Assembly (NCBI GenBank): GCA_018069525.1
Contig: JAGPUQ010000018.1
Span: forward strand, 1-64,000
Source: Porticoccaceae bacterium
GTDB lineage: Bacteria; Pseudomonadota; Gammaproteobacteria; Pseudomonadales; Porticoccaceae
Length of the DNA stretch: 64,000 nucleotides
Reading direction: 5' to 3'
The notes under the pieces are model-generated. The model ran no database searches. It worked only from the letters and a program-made list of their open reading frames with translations, and was not told the origin of the DNA. The translations under genes were made by a program, and so were the position numbers. Numbering within the stretch: the stretch's first letter is position 1; every line of letters begins with the position of its first letter. Below are positions 16,278 to 25,877 of the stretch, piece after piece.

Positions 16278-17278
16278 TTTTCAGAGCCTGAAGTTACAAA
16301 GCCAAATTGCAGGGCCCAATGATAAAGTTTTGTGTAGTCTTCTTCCCTGGCTGTAATAAAACCATGTGACATTTCTGTTTTTTCCCAGCCGTAGAGTCTA
16401 TCTTTATGCTCGCTCAGCGGGTGAAGCCTCACTAGAGCGTGTCGAATTTTTTCGATGATCTCTGTAGGGACATTTTTATTTGTCGCGATACCACTTGATG
16501 GGTAGTACTCGGATTTCTTGATAATGCGTACCAAACCTTGTTCAGCATACTGTTCGGCCAGGGTATCTTGCAGAGCGCAGACTTGAGTTTCTTTCAGGAG
16601 AACCGCTTGCAGGCAATTGTAATGGGAGCCGGTAAATTGGTAGGAGGCCAGATCGTCAAGAGTTAGCCCGATCTTGTAAAGCATTATGCGCGGAATTAAG
16701 TGGCCTTGTGTTGAGTCCTTGTTCCCCAAAGCCAGGGAATGATTTTTTATGTCATTCAAGGTGTTAACAGCGCTATCCGGTCTGACGACAAAAAAGGATT
16801 GATATTCAGCTTTATCATTGCTGCTAAGGCCGCGAACCACGGGAATTACACCGAAACGTGATTTCGCTTTGAGATAGCCGAGAGCGCCAATGGCACCAAG
16901 TTGAACGACATTGTTGCCTAGGTCTTCAGTAAGGCTGCTGTGCCTGGCGGCGAAATGGAGTTTAAAAGTGTAGCCGGTTTCTTCGCCTAGATAGGTTAAA
17001 AGGGATAGATATTGTGCTGCATCTTCCTGAATGCTATTGCGTAGTTCAAAGCCGAAGTGCAGTGTATTGGCGAGTGGATCCTCGGCGTTGTAGGCAGTAT
17101 GTGGTTCTTCAATATCCAGGAGGTTTATTCTTATACTGGGATCTACAGATTCTATTTCATCATTTTGCGTATCATTGCAGGAAACCAGAAATATGGAGAA
17201 TGTCAGCGCCAGCAATACTCGCAAGATGTTGCGATGGTCCGGTTTTTTGAATCTTGTATGTTCAAATACGGAAGTCAT
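16274..17278 (-). CDS. PhnD-like substrate-binding lipoprotein
   Basis: A 334-aa protein with a lipobox at residues 31-34 (LVSC) after a hydrophobic segment, so an anchored periplasmic protein. The body matches the PhnD/phosphonate-type binding fold: LHFGFELRNSIQEDAAQYLSLL, QLGAIGALGYL, then NDIKNHSLALGNKDSTQGHLIPRI and the hinge helix near 180-200. No ABC permease or ATPase lies nearby. Its stop overlaps the hybrid kinase start, a pairing known for PhnD-type proteins that present a ligand to a sensor kinase. Ligand unknown. Confidence 0.85.
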   Translation of the reverse strand: MTSVFEHTRFKKPDHRNILRVLLALTFSIFLVSCNDTQNDEIESVDPSIRINLLDIEEPHTAYNAEDPLANTLHFGFELRNSIQEDAAQYLSLLTYLGEETGYTFKLHFAARHSSLTEDLGNNVVQLGAIGALGYLKAKSRFGVIPVVRGLSSNDKAEYQSFFVVRPDSAVNTLNDIKNHSLALGNKDSTQGHLIPRIMLYKIGLTLDDLASYQFTGSHYNCLQAVLLKETQVCALQDTLAEQYAEQGLVRIIKKSEYYPSSGIATNKNVPTEIIEKIRHALVRLHPLSEHKDRLYGWEKTEMSHGFITAREEDYTKLYHWALQFGFVTSGSEK

Positions 17279-17950
17279 ATAGATTTCTCCAGCACTATTC
17301 CCTTTGATTATAGTCTTAATTCCTCTTGATTATACCCCCCCCTATTCTCTTTGATTAGATCCTTATAGATGGCGTTTAAAACAAAGTTCCCGAGTGCAAT
17401 ATGCGCTATTTATATTCCATAAAAGGCACGGAGCGGAACAAGTAGTTATGTCCATAATTGTTGACTACGACAAGCCATGCCATGCCAGATTCCTTTTATA
17501 TTTTGCTGATTGGAAAGAGGATCGTGGCTTAGGAGGCGCAAATTGATAGGCTTTGTCAAGGAAGTGCTACTAGCACGAGTTGCTTGCCCGTACCCCGCAG
17601 TATGCCCAATGCATAGCGGCGAAGAGTCCATTGGCCGGTCGTAGGACCAAAGAAACCATCTAGAGAACCTCGGGTCCCTCGTGGAAGGACGTCTGCTAGG
17701 TTGAGGTGGGCAATTATGCGACTATTGTCGAAGGTGACGACACTAGGGAGGGGCCATCGTGAAGCGGAAGAGCTGGACTAAGCATGCGGTTTAGCGAAGC
17801 AGTGTAGAATCTATGTAGAAACCATGTAGAAAGCCATATAGAAAACGGCGTAGGAAGCATTAGTAGGAAGTATTAGAGGGAACACCCGGAGATTGACGCT
17901 CCGCAGTGATATGAGTATCTTGCGTTACCATTTTGTTTCGAGTGACTTTG
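17279..17950. other. Gene-free junction with scar sequence
   Basis: About 670 bp. It includes a run of seven C (17334-17340 region), no convincing ORF (a 61-codon minus frame at 17446-17631 lacks protein-like composition), and the second 23-bp RIO-end repeat at 17761-17783. After it, short direct repeats of a GTAGAAA/CATGTAGAA type (17806-17880) lead to the rimB gene. The promoter of the PhnD operon must lie near 17280-17400. Confidence 0.45.
17761..17783 (+). repeat. 23-bp direct repeat, copy 2
   Basis: Exact copy of the RIO kinase gene 3' end (11912-11934), here outside any gene. Sequence diverges at once on both sides. It marks the right border of the 5.85-kb block. Confidence 0.85.
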
Positions 17951-18424
17951 ATGTCGGTGTTATTACAGGATTCGCCTATATCCATTGGCTGGCGAGAGTG
18001 GCTATCGCTGCCCGAGCTTGGCTTGCCGCCCATTAAGGCGAAGATCGACACGGGTGCCAGAACCTCGTGCCTGCACGCGTTTTCGTTGCAGCCCTTTAGT
18101 CGAGACGGAAAACCCTGGGTACGGTTTGGTATGCACCCCAACCAGCGGGATATCAGCGAGGAAATATTTTGCGAGGCCGAAGTTACTGATGAGCGGATAG
18201 TGACTGATTCTGGTGGTCACAGAGAAACCCGCTACGTTATTCTCACCCAGCTAGTGTTGCCGACGGCGAGTTGGCCCATTGAAGTAACCTTAACCAATCG
18301 AGACTCCATGCGCTTTCGTATGTTGTTGGGACGCTCGGCGATGCAGGGGCGTATAGTGGTGATGCCGGATCAGTCTTATTTACTTGGCAAAATGGCATCG
18401 ATAGAAGCGGAAAAACTTTCATAA
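17951..18424 (+). CDS. rimB: Retropepsin-like / RimB-type protease family protein
   Basis: About 157 aa from ATG 17951 (an upstream ATG at 17933 is possible). The motif IKAKIDTGARTSCLHAF (near 30) gives the DTGA-type aspartyl active site of the DUF785/retropepsin-like family once called ATP-dependent zinc protease; LGRSAMQGRIVVMPDQSYLLG near the end is also typical. In Pseudomonas this gene (rimB) sits with rimK and affects the glutamate ligase acting on ribosomal protein S6. Here it is 65 bp upstream of rimK in the same direction, which supports the name. Confidence 0.8.
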   Translation: MSVLLQDSPISIGWREWLSLPELGLPPIKAKIDTGARTSCLHAFSLQPFSRDGKPWVRFGMHPNQRDISEEIFCEAEVTDERIVTDSGGHRETRYVILTQLVLPTASWPIEVTLTNRDSMRFRMLLGRSAMQGRIVVMPDQSYLLGKMASIEAEKLS

Positions 18425-18452
18425 CTTTCTATTCCCATAACTTTCTATTTTG
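18421..18452 (+). repeat. 16-bp tandem duplication after rimB
   Basis: ATAACTTTCTATTCCC is followed at once by ATAACTTTCTATTTTG. The first copy overlaps the rimB stop codon. One of several duplications of gene ends in the window. Confidence 0.75.
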
Positions 18453-18489
18453 AAAGAGCAGGGTTACATTTTTTACTCGGAGACGTGCT

Positions 18490-19395
18490 ATGAAAATTGG
18501 TATTTTATCTAGAAATAAAAAACTCTATTCAACCCGGCGCTTAGTGGAAGTCTGCGAACAGCGTGGCCACGAGGTGCGGGTGATTGATACCTTGCGCTGT
18601 TACATGAACATCAATTCCAGCAAGCCCGAGATTCACTACCGAGGTGAAATACTAGAGGGCTACGACGCGGTGATTCCACGCATTGGCGCATCGGTCACTT
18701 TTTATGGCACCGCGGTGGTGCGGCAGTTTGAAATGATGGGGGTGTTTTCCATCAATGAATCGGTAGCGATTACCCGCTCGCGAGATAAATTGCGCTCCTT
18801 GCAACTTATGTCACGCAAAGGTCTCGGTCTACCTAAGACCGGGTTTGCCCATTCCCCCGATGACGTACAAGACCTGATTAAAATGGTAGGGGGCACACCT
18901 CTGGTGATTAAATTACTGGAGGGGACCCAAGGTATTGGCGTGGTGTTGGCGGAAACCAAAAAGGCCGCCGAAAGTGTGATTGAAGCGTTTATGGGGCTTA
19001 AAGCCAACATTTTGGTGCAAGAATTTATTAAAGAAGCCGGGGGTGCGGACATTCGCTGTTTGGTGGTAGGGGATAAAGTAGTGGCGGCAATGAAACGGCA
19101 AGGGGCGGAGGGCGAGTTCCGCTCCAATCTGCATCGCGGTGGCAGTGCCGAACTGGTAAAGATCACCCCAGCAGAGCGCGCTACGGCAGTGAAAGCCGCT
19201 AACATTATGGGCCTGAATATGGCCGGCGTGGATCTTTTGCGCGCCGAGCGCGGCCCTCTGGTGATGGAGGTGAACTCCTCGCCGGGTCTGGAAGGTATCG
19301 AGCAGTCGACCGGTAAAGATGTGGCTGGCATGCTTATCGACTTTATTGAAAAAAATGCGCGACCTAATAAAACTCGAACCAGGGGGCAAGGGTAA
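18490..19395 (+). CDS. rimK: RimK family alpha-L-glutamate ligase
   Basis: A 301-aa ATP-grasp enzyme close in length to E. coli RimK (300). Features: N-terminal [20 protein letters not shown], central ATP-grasp with [17 protein letters not shown] and [19 protein letters not shown], substrate loop [16 protein letters not shown], and metal-binding [13 protein letters not shown]. RimK adds glutamates to the C-terminus of ribosomal protein S6, and in pseudomonads responds to c-di-GMP. It lies between rimB and a desuccinylase-family gene, with 5 bp to the latter, so one operon is likely. GGAGACGTGCT precedes the ATG. Confidence 0.95.
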   Translation: MKIGILSRNKKLYSTRRLVEVCEQRGHEVRVIDTLRCYMNINSSKPEIHYRGEILEGYDAVIPRIGASVTFYGTAVVRQFEMMGVFSINESVAITRSRDKLRSLQLMSRKGLGLPKTGFAHSPDDVQDLIKMVGGTPLVIKLLEGTQGIGVVLAETKKAAESVIEAFMGLKANILVQEFIKEAGGADIRCLVVGDKVVAAMKRQGAEGEFRSNLHRGGSAELVKITPAERATAVKAANIMGLNMAGVDLLRAERGPLVMEVNSSPGLEGIEQSTGKDVAGMLIDFIEKNARPNKTRTRGQG

Positions 19396-19400
19396 TTACA

Positions 19401-20456
19401 GTGAATGACGAAAAACCATTTAAAATAAATAGCACGACTGTCGAGCGCGGTAGCAGCGTCATCATAGATTTGCCCGTAGGGCGTTTGTATACCCACGCTC
19501 CAATGACCATGCCAGTGCAAATTATCAGAGGTAAAAAAGATGGCCCCCGGCTATTTATTTCTGCGGCGATTCATGGCGATGAAATCAACGGAGTTGAGAT
19601 TATTCGGCGTGTGTTGAAATCTCCGGCTCTAAAACGTTTGTCTGGCACGCTGGTTGCAGTGCCCATTGTCAATTTGCACGGCTTTATCAACCAGTCTCGG
19701 TATTTACCTGACCGACGTGATCTGAATCGCTCTTTTCCTGGCACCGACAAGGGTTCACTAGCCGGTCGGCTGGCGCATCTGTTAATGGAAGAAATCGTTA
19801 AGCAGTGTACCCACGGTATCGACTTGCATACCGGCGCGATCCATCGCAGTAACTTGCCCCAGGTGCGAGCTAATATGGACGATCCGGAAACCGAGCGTCT
19901 GGCCCACGCTTTTAATGTGCCGGTGATTATTTCGGCGACCTTGCGCGATGGTTCACTCAGGCAGTCTGCAGCGGATTTAGGTATGCCGATGTTGTTGTAC
20001 GAGGCCGGTGAAGCTTTGCGTTTCGACGAGGTTGGTATCAGAGCTGGAGTCAAAGGCATCATCAACGTGATGCGGGAATTGAAGATGCTGCCTGCGGCTC
20101 GCCAAAAATCTAACAAAGGAGCCGACTCCGTTGTCGCGCGTTCCAGCAGTTGGGTGAGAGCGCCCGAGAGCGGTATATTACGTGCCATGGCTCCGCTTGG
20201 TGCCCACGTCAAAAAAAATCAACTCTTAGGTATCGTAGCCGATCCCTTTGGTGAGCAAGAACTTCAGCTACTGTCTCCTTACAGTGGTATCGTGATTGGT
20301 CGTACCAATTTACCTTTGGTCAATGAAGGCGATGCGCTGTTTCATCTCGCGCGATTTGAGGACGTGGGGGAAGTGGCGAGTAATGTGGAAGGATTCCATG
20401 AAGAGCATCTGCTGGCGATTGCGGACACTCCGGCCACCGAGCAGCCAATTACTTAG
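19401..20456 (+). CDS. Succinylglutamate desuccinylase/aspartoacylase family protein
   Basis: A 351-aa M14-like zinc hydrolase. AAIHGDEINGVEIIRRV (near 55) supplies the zinc His and Glu, DRRDLNRSFPG the substrate-binding Arg and Asn, and GIDLHTGAIHRSNLPQ the second zinc His. The C-terminal part (250-350) is the small beta-domain seen in this subfamily. GTG start 5 bp after rimK. The natural substrate is not known; repeated linkage with rimB/rimK suggests a role in trimming or recycling glutamyl products, which is inference. Confidence 0.85.
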   Translation: MNDEKPFKINSTTVERGSSVIIDLPVGRLYTHAPMTMPVQIIRGKKDGPRLFISAAIHGDEINGVEIIRRVLKSPALKRLSGTLVAVPIVNLHGFINQSRYLPDRRDLNRSFPGTDKGSLAGRLAHLLMEEIVKQCTHGIDLHTGAIHRSNLPQVRANMDDPETERLAHAFNVPVIISATLRDGSLRQSAADLGMPMLLYEAGEALRFDEVGIRAGVKGIINVMRELKMLPAARQKSNKGADSVVARSSSWVRAPESGILRAMAPLGAHVKKNQLLGIVADPFGEQELQLLSPYSGIVIGRTNLPLVNEGDALFHLARFEDVGEVASNVEGFHEEHLLAIADTPATEQPIT

Positions 20457-20592
20457 AGCGTTGTTTATCCAGATGGCACCCAGATCGCATTCGGACGCTC
20501 AGCTGGCTCAAACCCGAAGGTAGTTTAATCTTTACTAGTTCTTAACAGAGTCATGGCAAACTTGCTCAGTTATCACTGAGGAAATTATATTT

Positions 20593-21288
20593 ATGTCTGG
20601 TGCGCACATAGTCGTCGTTGAAGACGAAAGCGATATTCTCGAGGTGTTGAGCTATAACCTGCGGCGCGAGGGTTTTGAGGTCTCCTCATCCCTCAATGGC
20701 GTTCAGGGACTTGAGCTGATTCAGCAACAACTTCCAGATCTGGTACTACTCGATCTTATGTTGCCCGGCATCGACGGTCTAGAAATTTGTCGTCGCCTTC
20801 GAAGTAACTCCGCCAGCCAGCATATCCCCATCGTTATGGTCACCGCCAAGGGTGAAGAGAGCGATGTGGTTCTGGGCCTGGGTATTGGTGCGGATGACTA
20901 CCTGGTTAAACCTTTTAGCCCGAAAGAATTGATTGCGCGAGTGAAGGCGGTATTGCGGCGCGCGAGCGCGGGTGCAGAGGCCGCAGGTGAGCAGCGCGTA
21001 TTGATTGACGGCCTGGATATAGATACCAGTAAATATAAAGTTGCCCTGAATGGCGAGGAAATTAAATTTACGGCAACCGAATTTCGCTTGCTGCATTATT
21101 TGGCCAGCCATCCGGGGCGGGTGTTTTCTCGGGAGCAATTGCTGGATCGAGGTTTTTCTACTGATGCGATCGTCGTCGATAGAAATATTGATGTCCACAT
21201 CAGAGCCATTCGTAAAAAGTTAGGTGACGATCAGAATTTTATCGAAACCATCCGCGGCGTTGGCTATCGTTTTAAGGATGCGGATTAA
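20593..21288 (+). CDS. phoB: Phosphate regulon response regulator PhoB
   Basis: A 231-aa OmpR-type regulator. Receiver domain with DE at 11-12, phospho-acceptor D54 in VLLDLMLPG and Lys in DDYLVKPFSPKELIARV; winged-helix DNA-binding domain with EFRLLHYLASHPGRVFSREQLLD and DRNIDVHIRAIRKKLG. It is followed by phoR after 25 bp and by the pst genes, so the PhoB assignment is secure. It activates genes under phosphate starvation by binding Pho boxes. TGAGGAAATTATATTT precedes the ATG. Confidence 0.96.
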   Translation: MSGAHIVVVEDESDILEVLSYNLRREGFEVSSSLNGVQGLELIQQQLPDLVLLDLMLPGIDGLEICRRLRSNSASQHIPIVMVTAKGEESDVVLGLGIGADDYLVKPFSPKELIARVKAVLRRASAGAEAAGEQRVLIDGLDIDTSKYKVALNGEEIKFTATEFRLLHYLASHPGRVFSREQLLDRGFSTDAIVVDRNIDVHIRAIRKKLGDDQNFIETIRGVGYRFKDAD

Positions 21289-21313
21289 CTCGCAGAGCTA
21301 GCGTACGGAGATT

Positions 21314-23191
21314 ATGTCGATCACTATGTCGATAACTATGTCGATCACACACATGTTTCGCTCTCAACTGTTATGGCGGCTCTACGCGGGCTACGTCGTT
21401 ATTATCCTGTCTGCCATGTTGATTGTGGGTGTGCTGGTGAGTCGGCAGGTCGCCAACAATGGTATGGAGGAAATTCATCACTCGCTTGAAGCGCGCTCGC
21501 AGATGTTGCTTGAAATCGCCAGGCAAGCCTTGCGAGATGAAACTGTTAAAGCTAAAGCTAAAATTAAAAGCGGCGACGACAATACATACACTCCGGGCTT
21601 TCCGCCTTCTCGGTCGTTGCAGCAAGTTGTCGTAGAGCTGGGCAAAAATACCGATAGCCGATTGACGGTTATTGCTGCCGAGGGAAGGGTGATAGCAGAC
21701 TCCCAGGAGTCGCCCGGCAACATGGATAATCACGGCCTACGCCCTGAGATTATCGACGCTCGCAAACACGGTTCGGCAACCACCTCCCGTTTTAGCCAGA
21801 CCCTTCAGCAAGAAATGATTTATCGAGCCTTGCGGGTTACGGATAAAGGGGGAGCTATCGGTTTTGTGCGGGTGTCTTTACCGCTGCGCACCATCGATAA
21901 AAAAGTGCTGCAATTGCGTCGGATTGTTTTGTTTAGCACCGGCGTGTCTGCCCTTACTGCGCTGTTGCTGGGTTTCTATTTTGCGAAGCGTTTTTCCGAT
22001 CCACTAATCAGGATGACCGAGGTTGCGGAGGCCATATCCCAGGGGGACTACAGCCGTCGTATATCGGTCGAGCAGCACGACGAGGTCGGTAAGCTTGCGG
22101 CCGCGGTTAATCGTATGGCCCGGAGTTCTGCGCTGCGAATGAAGGAGATTACTACCGACCGCAATCGTCTGGCGATGATTTTTGCGGGCATGGTGGAAGG
22201 CGTTATCGGAGTCGATGAAAACCAGAAAATTATTCACGTTAACCGCAGAGCAGCGGATTTACTGGAACTCTCAATATCCTCTTGCATCGACAAACCCATC
22301 TGGCAGGAAGTCCGGGTTCAGGAAATTAATCAGGCGCTCGAGCGAGCCATCGCGGAGCAGGGTGTGGTTAAATCGCAAATGCGGCGTTCTTTGGAAGCCG
22401 ATGATTTGGTCGTCAATATCTATACGGTCGCCCTGCGCAACGACGCTGGCGAACCCCAGGGTGCGGTTATCGTGTTACACGATATTTCGGAGCTGGATCA
22501 TCTTGAGCGCATCCGGCGCGATTTTGTCGCCAACGCCTCCCACGAATTAAAAACACCGATTACGGCGATCAGAGGTTTAGCGGAGACCATACTGGACGAT
22601 GCCAATATGCCGCCGGAAACCCGGCATGGTTTTATAGAAAGAATTCATCGTCAAAGTTTGCGTCTGTCCTCGCTGGTGGTCGATTTGATGACTATTTCGA
22701 GGCTGGAGTCCGATCAAAGTGAACAGAGTTTTCAGTCGGTGAATTTGAGTGAGGCTGTGCGGCGCTCCGTATCCGCTGCCAGGGCGGTCTGTGAGCAAAA
22801 GCAACTTACTTTGACCGCCGATCAGGTAGACGATAGTGTTGTTGTCGATGGCGATATTCAGGGTCTTTGTCAGTTAATCGACAATTTGCTTGATAACGCC
22901 ATTAAATACACTCCTGCCGATGGGCTTATTTCGGTGCGCTTAACGAAGGATCAGGCTACGGCGGAATTGCAGGTTGTGGACAGCGGAGTCGGTATTAGTC
23001 CGCAACATCAGCAGCGCATCTTCGAACGTTTTTACCGGGTCGACAAAGCTCGCTCACTCGACCTGGGTGGCACGGGTCTGGGTTTGTCGATTGTTAAGAA
23101 TATTGCCCAACAGCACGGCGGCTCCGTGTCTTTGGAGAGTAAATCGGGTCATGGTTCGACCTTTACGGTAAAGATTCCCCTGTCTCGTTGA
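21314..23191 (+). CDS. phoR: Phosphate regulon sensor histidine kinase PhoR
   Basis: Up to 625 aa. Two membrane helices (about 25-45 and 200-222 from the first Met) enclose a periplasmic region of about 150 residues, longer than in E. coli PhoR. HAMP, a PAS domain (MVEGVIGVDENQKIIHVN), HisKA with His near 410 (FVANASHELKTPITAIRG) and an ATPase domain (DSGVGISPQHQQRIFERFYR, GTGLGLSIVK) follow. The leader holds a repeated ATGTCGATMACT unit giving starts at 21314, 21326, 21338 and 21353; MFRSQLLW (21353) may be the ancestral start. It signals phosphate status from the Pst system via PhoU. Confidence 0.95.
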   Translation: MSITMSITMSITHMFRSQLLWRLYAGYVVIILSAMLIVGVLVSRQVANNGMEEIHHSLEARSQMLLEIARQALRDETVKAKAKIKSGDDNTYTPGFPPSRSLQQVVVELGKNTDSRLTVIAAEGRVIADSQESPGNMDNHGLRPEIIDARKHGSATTSRFSQTLQQEMIYRALRVTDKGGAIGFVRVSLPLRTIDKKVLQLRRIVLFSTGVSALTALLLGFYFAKRFSDPLIRMTEVAEAISQGDYSRRISVEQHDEVGKLAAAVNRMARSSALRMKEITTDRNRLAMIFAGMVEGVIGVDENQKIIHVNRRAADLLELSISSCIDKPIWQEVRVQEINQALERAIAEQGVVKSQMRRSLEADDLVVNIYTVALRNDAGEPQGAVIVLHDISELDHLERIRRDFVANASHELKTPITAIRGLAETILDDANMPPETRHGFIERIHRQSLRLSSLVVDLMTISRLESDQSEQSFQSVNLSEAVRRSVSAARAVCEQKQLTLTADQVDDSVVVDGDIQGLCQLIDNLLDNAIKYTPADGLISVRLTKDQATAELQVVDSGVGISPQHQQRIFERFYRVDKARSLDLGGTGLGLSIVKNIAQQHGGSVSLESKSGHGSTFTVKIPLSR

Positions 23192-23250
23192 GGTTTTTCG
23201 CTTAAAAATCTCAAATCACCACTTATAAAAGCAAAATCAGCTCAAATTTA

Positions 23251-23280
23251 TTGTCATTTCATCTCATCTTAATCATTTCT
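23251..23280 (+). promoter_or_regulatory. Candidate Pho box upstream of the porin
   Basis: TTGTCATTTC, ATCTCATCTT and AATCATTTCT are three consecutive decamers each with a TCAT core at 10-11-bp spacing, as in PhoB sites (CTGTCAT-type half sites). It lies about 85-115 bp upstream of the porin start. The match is partial, so this is only a candidate. Confidence 0.35.
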
Positions 23281-23364
23281 TTACCTTCGCAATGGACAAT
23301 TCCCTGCAGGCACCACAGGTAATAACACCTATGGGGACTCAATAGACACATAGCGGGGAAACAG

Positions 23365-24612
23365 ATGATGAAGAAAGTTTATTTACCATTCGTAGCGACA
23401 GCACTATCGATAGCGATGGGCAGCGCACACGCAGCGGTCAATTTAGACGAAGCAGCGCTGCAGCGTCTGATTGGGCAGGTCGAAACCTTAACTAATCGGG
23501 TCAATCAGCTGGAAAAAACCGATAAAGAGCTACGCGAGGAAAATGTTGCCTTGCGTGAAGTAGCCAATAGCAGTATCGGTAAAGTTAATGAAAAACTGGC
23601 CTGGGTAGAGAAGGTCAAGATTGGTGGTGATTTTCGCTATCGTTACGAAAACATCGACGATGAAACCAAGCCTAGTGATCGTAACCGTTCTCGAGTTCGC
23701 GCTCGCATAGAGGCCCAGGCGCAGGTCACTGATACCTGGAAAGTAGGTCTTGGACTAGCTTCGGGCGGTAATGATCCGGTATCCACCAACCAGAGTCTTG
23801 GTGGCGGTGGTAGTTCTAAAGGTATTAACCTCGATCTCGCTTACTTCGACTGGTCGGGTCTTGAAAACACCCACGTCATCGGCGGTAAATTTAAAAACCC
23901 CTTCTACAAACCCGCTAAAAACAGCCTGATCTGGGATGGTGATTACCGCCCGGAAGGTCTCGCAGTTAAATACGATAACGGCACCGTGTTTGCCAATGCA
24001 GCCTATTTGTATTTGGAGAGCGACGATAAAGCCGGTAGTCAGGACGAAGAGAGTTATTGGGGAGCGCAGTTCGGTTTTACCACCGCATTGAGCGATTCCA
24101 CCCAGCTTATCGCGGGAACCAGCTATTACCATATTCCGGTGATGGGCAGTAAGCCCTTTTTCGATGATGGTGACTCTTTTGGCAACACTGTGGTTATGGT
24201 TGGTGGGGATGAAGTCTATCTGAACAACTATGAAGAATTAGAAGTGTTTGCCGAGCTTAAGACCAAGCTAGGTGGTCTTCCCGCCAGCATGTTTGTCGAC
24301 TGGGTACAGAACCAGGATGCCGACGACAACGACACGGGCTGGTCTGCGGGTGCGCAATTAGGTAAAGCTAAGAATCCAGGTTCATGGCAGCTCGCCTATA
24401 TCTATCAGGATCTTGAAGCCGATGCCGTACTTGGCCTCACTACGGATTCTGATTTCGGCGGCGGTGGTACCGGTAGTAAGGGGCATATCGTAAAAGGCGC
24501 CTACGCACTGGATAAAAACACCTCACTTGCTCTGACTTACTTCATCAATGACAAAGGTGCTCTGGAGACAGATTACGACCGATTGCAGGTAGATTTGAAG
24601 TTCAAGTACTAA
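23365..24612 (+). CDS. Putative porin of the Pho cluster
   Basis: A 415-aa outer-membrane protein. Signal peptide 1-23 (SIAMGSAHA|AV), a short coiled coil (LIGQVETLTNRVNQLEKTDKELREEN, about 35-65) as in trimeric porins, then a beta-barrel with repeated short amphipathic strands and a C-terminal aromatic-rich strand RLQVDLKFKY. It fits the Porin_5-type putative porin family. Placed between phoR and pstS, it probably serves phosphate or phosphoester uptake, analogous to OprO/OprP, although it is not evidently of that family. GGGGAAACAG precedes ATGATG. Confidence 0.85.
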   Translation: MMKKVYLPFVATALSIAMGSAHAAVNLDEAALQRLIGQVETLTNRVNQLEKTDKELREENVALREVANSSIGKVNEKLAWVEKVKIGGDFRYRYENIDDETKPSDRNRSRVRARIEAQAQVTDTWKVGLGLASGGNDPVSTNQSLGGGGSSKGINLDLAYFDWSGLENTHVIGGKFKNPFYKPAKNSLIWDGDYRPEGLAVKYDNGTVFANAAYLYLESDDKAGSQDEESYWGAQFGFTTALSDSTQLIAGTSYYHIPVMGSKPFFDDGDSFGNTVVMVGGDEVYLNNYEELEVFAELKTKLGGLPASMFVDWVQNQDADDNDTGWSAGAQLGKAKNPGSWQLAYIYQDLEADAVLGLTTDSDFGGGGTGSKGHIVKGAYALDKNTSLALTYFINDKGALETDYDRLQVDLKFKY

Positions 24613-24726
24613 GAAGGTGTAAGGCGTAAAGCCAGTCAAAGCCCTGGCGTTAAAACACAGGAGCTAGAAAGCACAAGGATGTGCAATCTTTATCTTATCT
24701 TAACAATTGAGAGAGAAAATAGAATC

Positions 24727-25758
24727 ATGAAAAACATATTAGCAACGACAACTCAAGCAAAAGCATTTCAAGTAAAGACGCTATCGCGCTTTCTTCTGAT
24801 CAGTACTGCTGCCCTGGCACTCTCTAGTGCAAGTTACGCGGCTGAGCAGCTGAAAGGCACGGTTTCGCTAGATGGTTCGAGTACCGTATTTCCAATCAGT
24901 GAAGCCGTCGCAGAAGAGTTTTTGGCGGTCCAGCCCCGTGTTCGCGTTACCGTTGGTGTATCGGGTACTGGTGGCGGCTTCAAAAAATTTCTCGCTGGCG
25001 AAATCGATATTAACGACGCTTCACGTTCGATAAAAGCCAAGGAAATGAAGGTAGCTAAGGAAACGGGCATTGAATTTATCGAGCTTCCCGTAGCGTTCGA
25101 CGGGCTATCGGTCATCGTTAACAAAAACAATGACTGGGTAGATAGTCTCAGCGTAGACGAGCTGAAGAAAATCTGGCAGCCGGGCAGTACGGTCAAAAAC
25201 TGGAGCGACGTTCGATCCGGTTGGCCCGAGCGCCCCATCCGTTTGTATGGCCCAGGTACGGACTCAGGTACCTTTGATTATTTCAGCGAAACCATCAATG
25301 GTAAGTCAGGTGCGTCTCGACCTGATTACACCGCTAGCGAAGATGACAATGCTCTGGTACAGGGTATTAGCGGCGAGCTGGACTCCCTGGGTTACTTCGG
25401 TTTCGCTTACTACGCCGCTAATACAGACAAGCTTAAGTTGGTGGCTATCGATGGCGACAACGAAGGCGAGAAAACCGCTGTATTACCTTCGCCGACCACG
25501 ATAAACGATGGCACTTATGCACCCTTGTCTCGACCTATCTTTATTTACGTTCGTAAAGATGCACTTGATCGCCCGGAAGTGGAAACCTTCGTTAAATTTT
25601 ACATCAACAACTCCGCGCAACTGGCCACCGAAGTTGGTTATATCCCGCTACCGGATGTCGTGTATCAACGGGCTTTGGATCGAGTGTTAAATCGTGAATC
25701 AGGTACGGCTTACTCTGATGATACCGATATGCGCGCGGTCAATTTACTGGCGAAGTAA
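24727..25758 (+). CDS. pstS: Phosphate ABC transporter substrate-binding protein PstS
   Basis: A 343-aa periplasmic protein. Signal sequence ends near [26 protein letters not shown] and [24 protein letters not shown] carry the phosphate-binding Ser/Thr/Asp residues, and [16 protein letters not shown] is the second lobe motif. ATG at 24727 follows GAGAGAAAATAGAATC; an upstream in-frame ATG at 24679 would add an unlikely leader before the signal peptide. It follows the porin by 114 bp. Confidence 0.94.
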   Translation: MKNILATTTQAKAFQVKTLSRFLLISTAALALSSASYAAEQLKGTVSLDGSSTVFPISEAVAEEFLAVQPRVRVTVGVSGTGGGFKKFLAGEIDINDASRSIKAKEMKVAKETGIEFIELPVAFDGLSVIVNKNNDWVDSLSVDELKKIWQPGSTVKNWSDVRSGWPERPIRLYGPGTDSGTFDYFSETINGKSGASRPDYTASEDDNALVQGISGELDSLGYFGFAYYAANTDKLKLVAIDGDNEGEKTAVLPSPTTINDGTYAPLSRPIFIYVRKDALDRPEVETFVKFYINNSAQLATEVGYIPLPDVVYQRALDRVLNRESGTAYSDDTDMRAVNLLAK

Positions 25759-25784
25759 TGATTGAAGCTCTAACGGCCGACGCT

Positions 25785-25833
25785 CCAATAGCTGAAGGTT
25801 CCAATAGCTGAAGGCTCTAAGGGTTTTCCTTAG
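25785..25833 (+). repeat. 14-bp tandem duplication and hairpin between pstS and pstC
   Basis: CCAATAGCTGAAGG occurs twice (25785-25798 and 25801-25814), then a CTAAGG/CCTTAG hairpin (25817-25833) without a T-run. A hairpin after pstS could stabilise its message relative to the permease genes, which need less product. That role is inferred. Confidence 0.5.
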
Positions 25834-25877
25834 GGCGAAACGGGTTAATAAATTATGCTGGATAGACAAATCGTTTA

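Noticed and set aside
17446-17631. 61-codon minus-strand ORF in the RIO-rimB gap
   Set aside because: No ribosome-binding site and low-complexity translation; lies in junction DNA.
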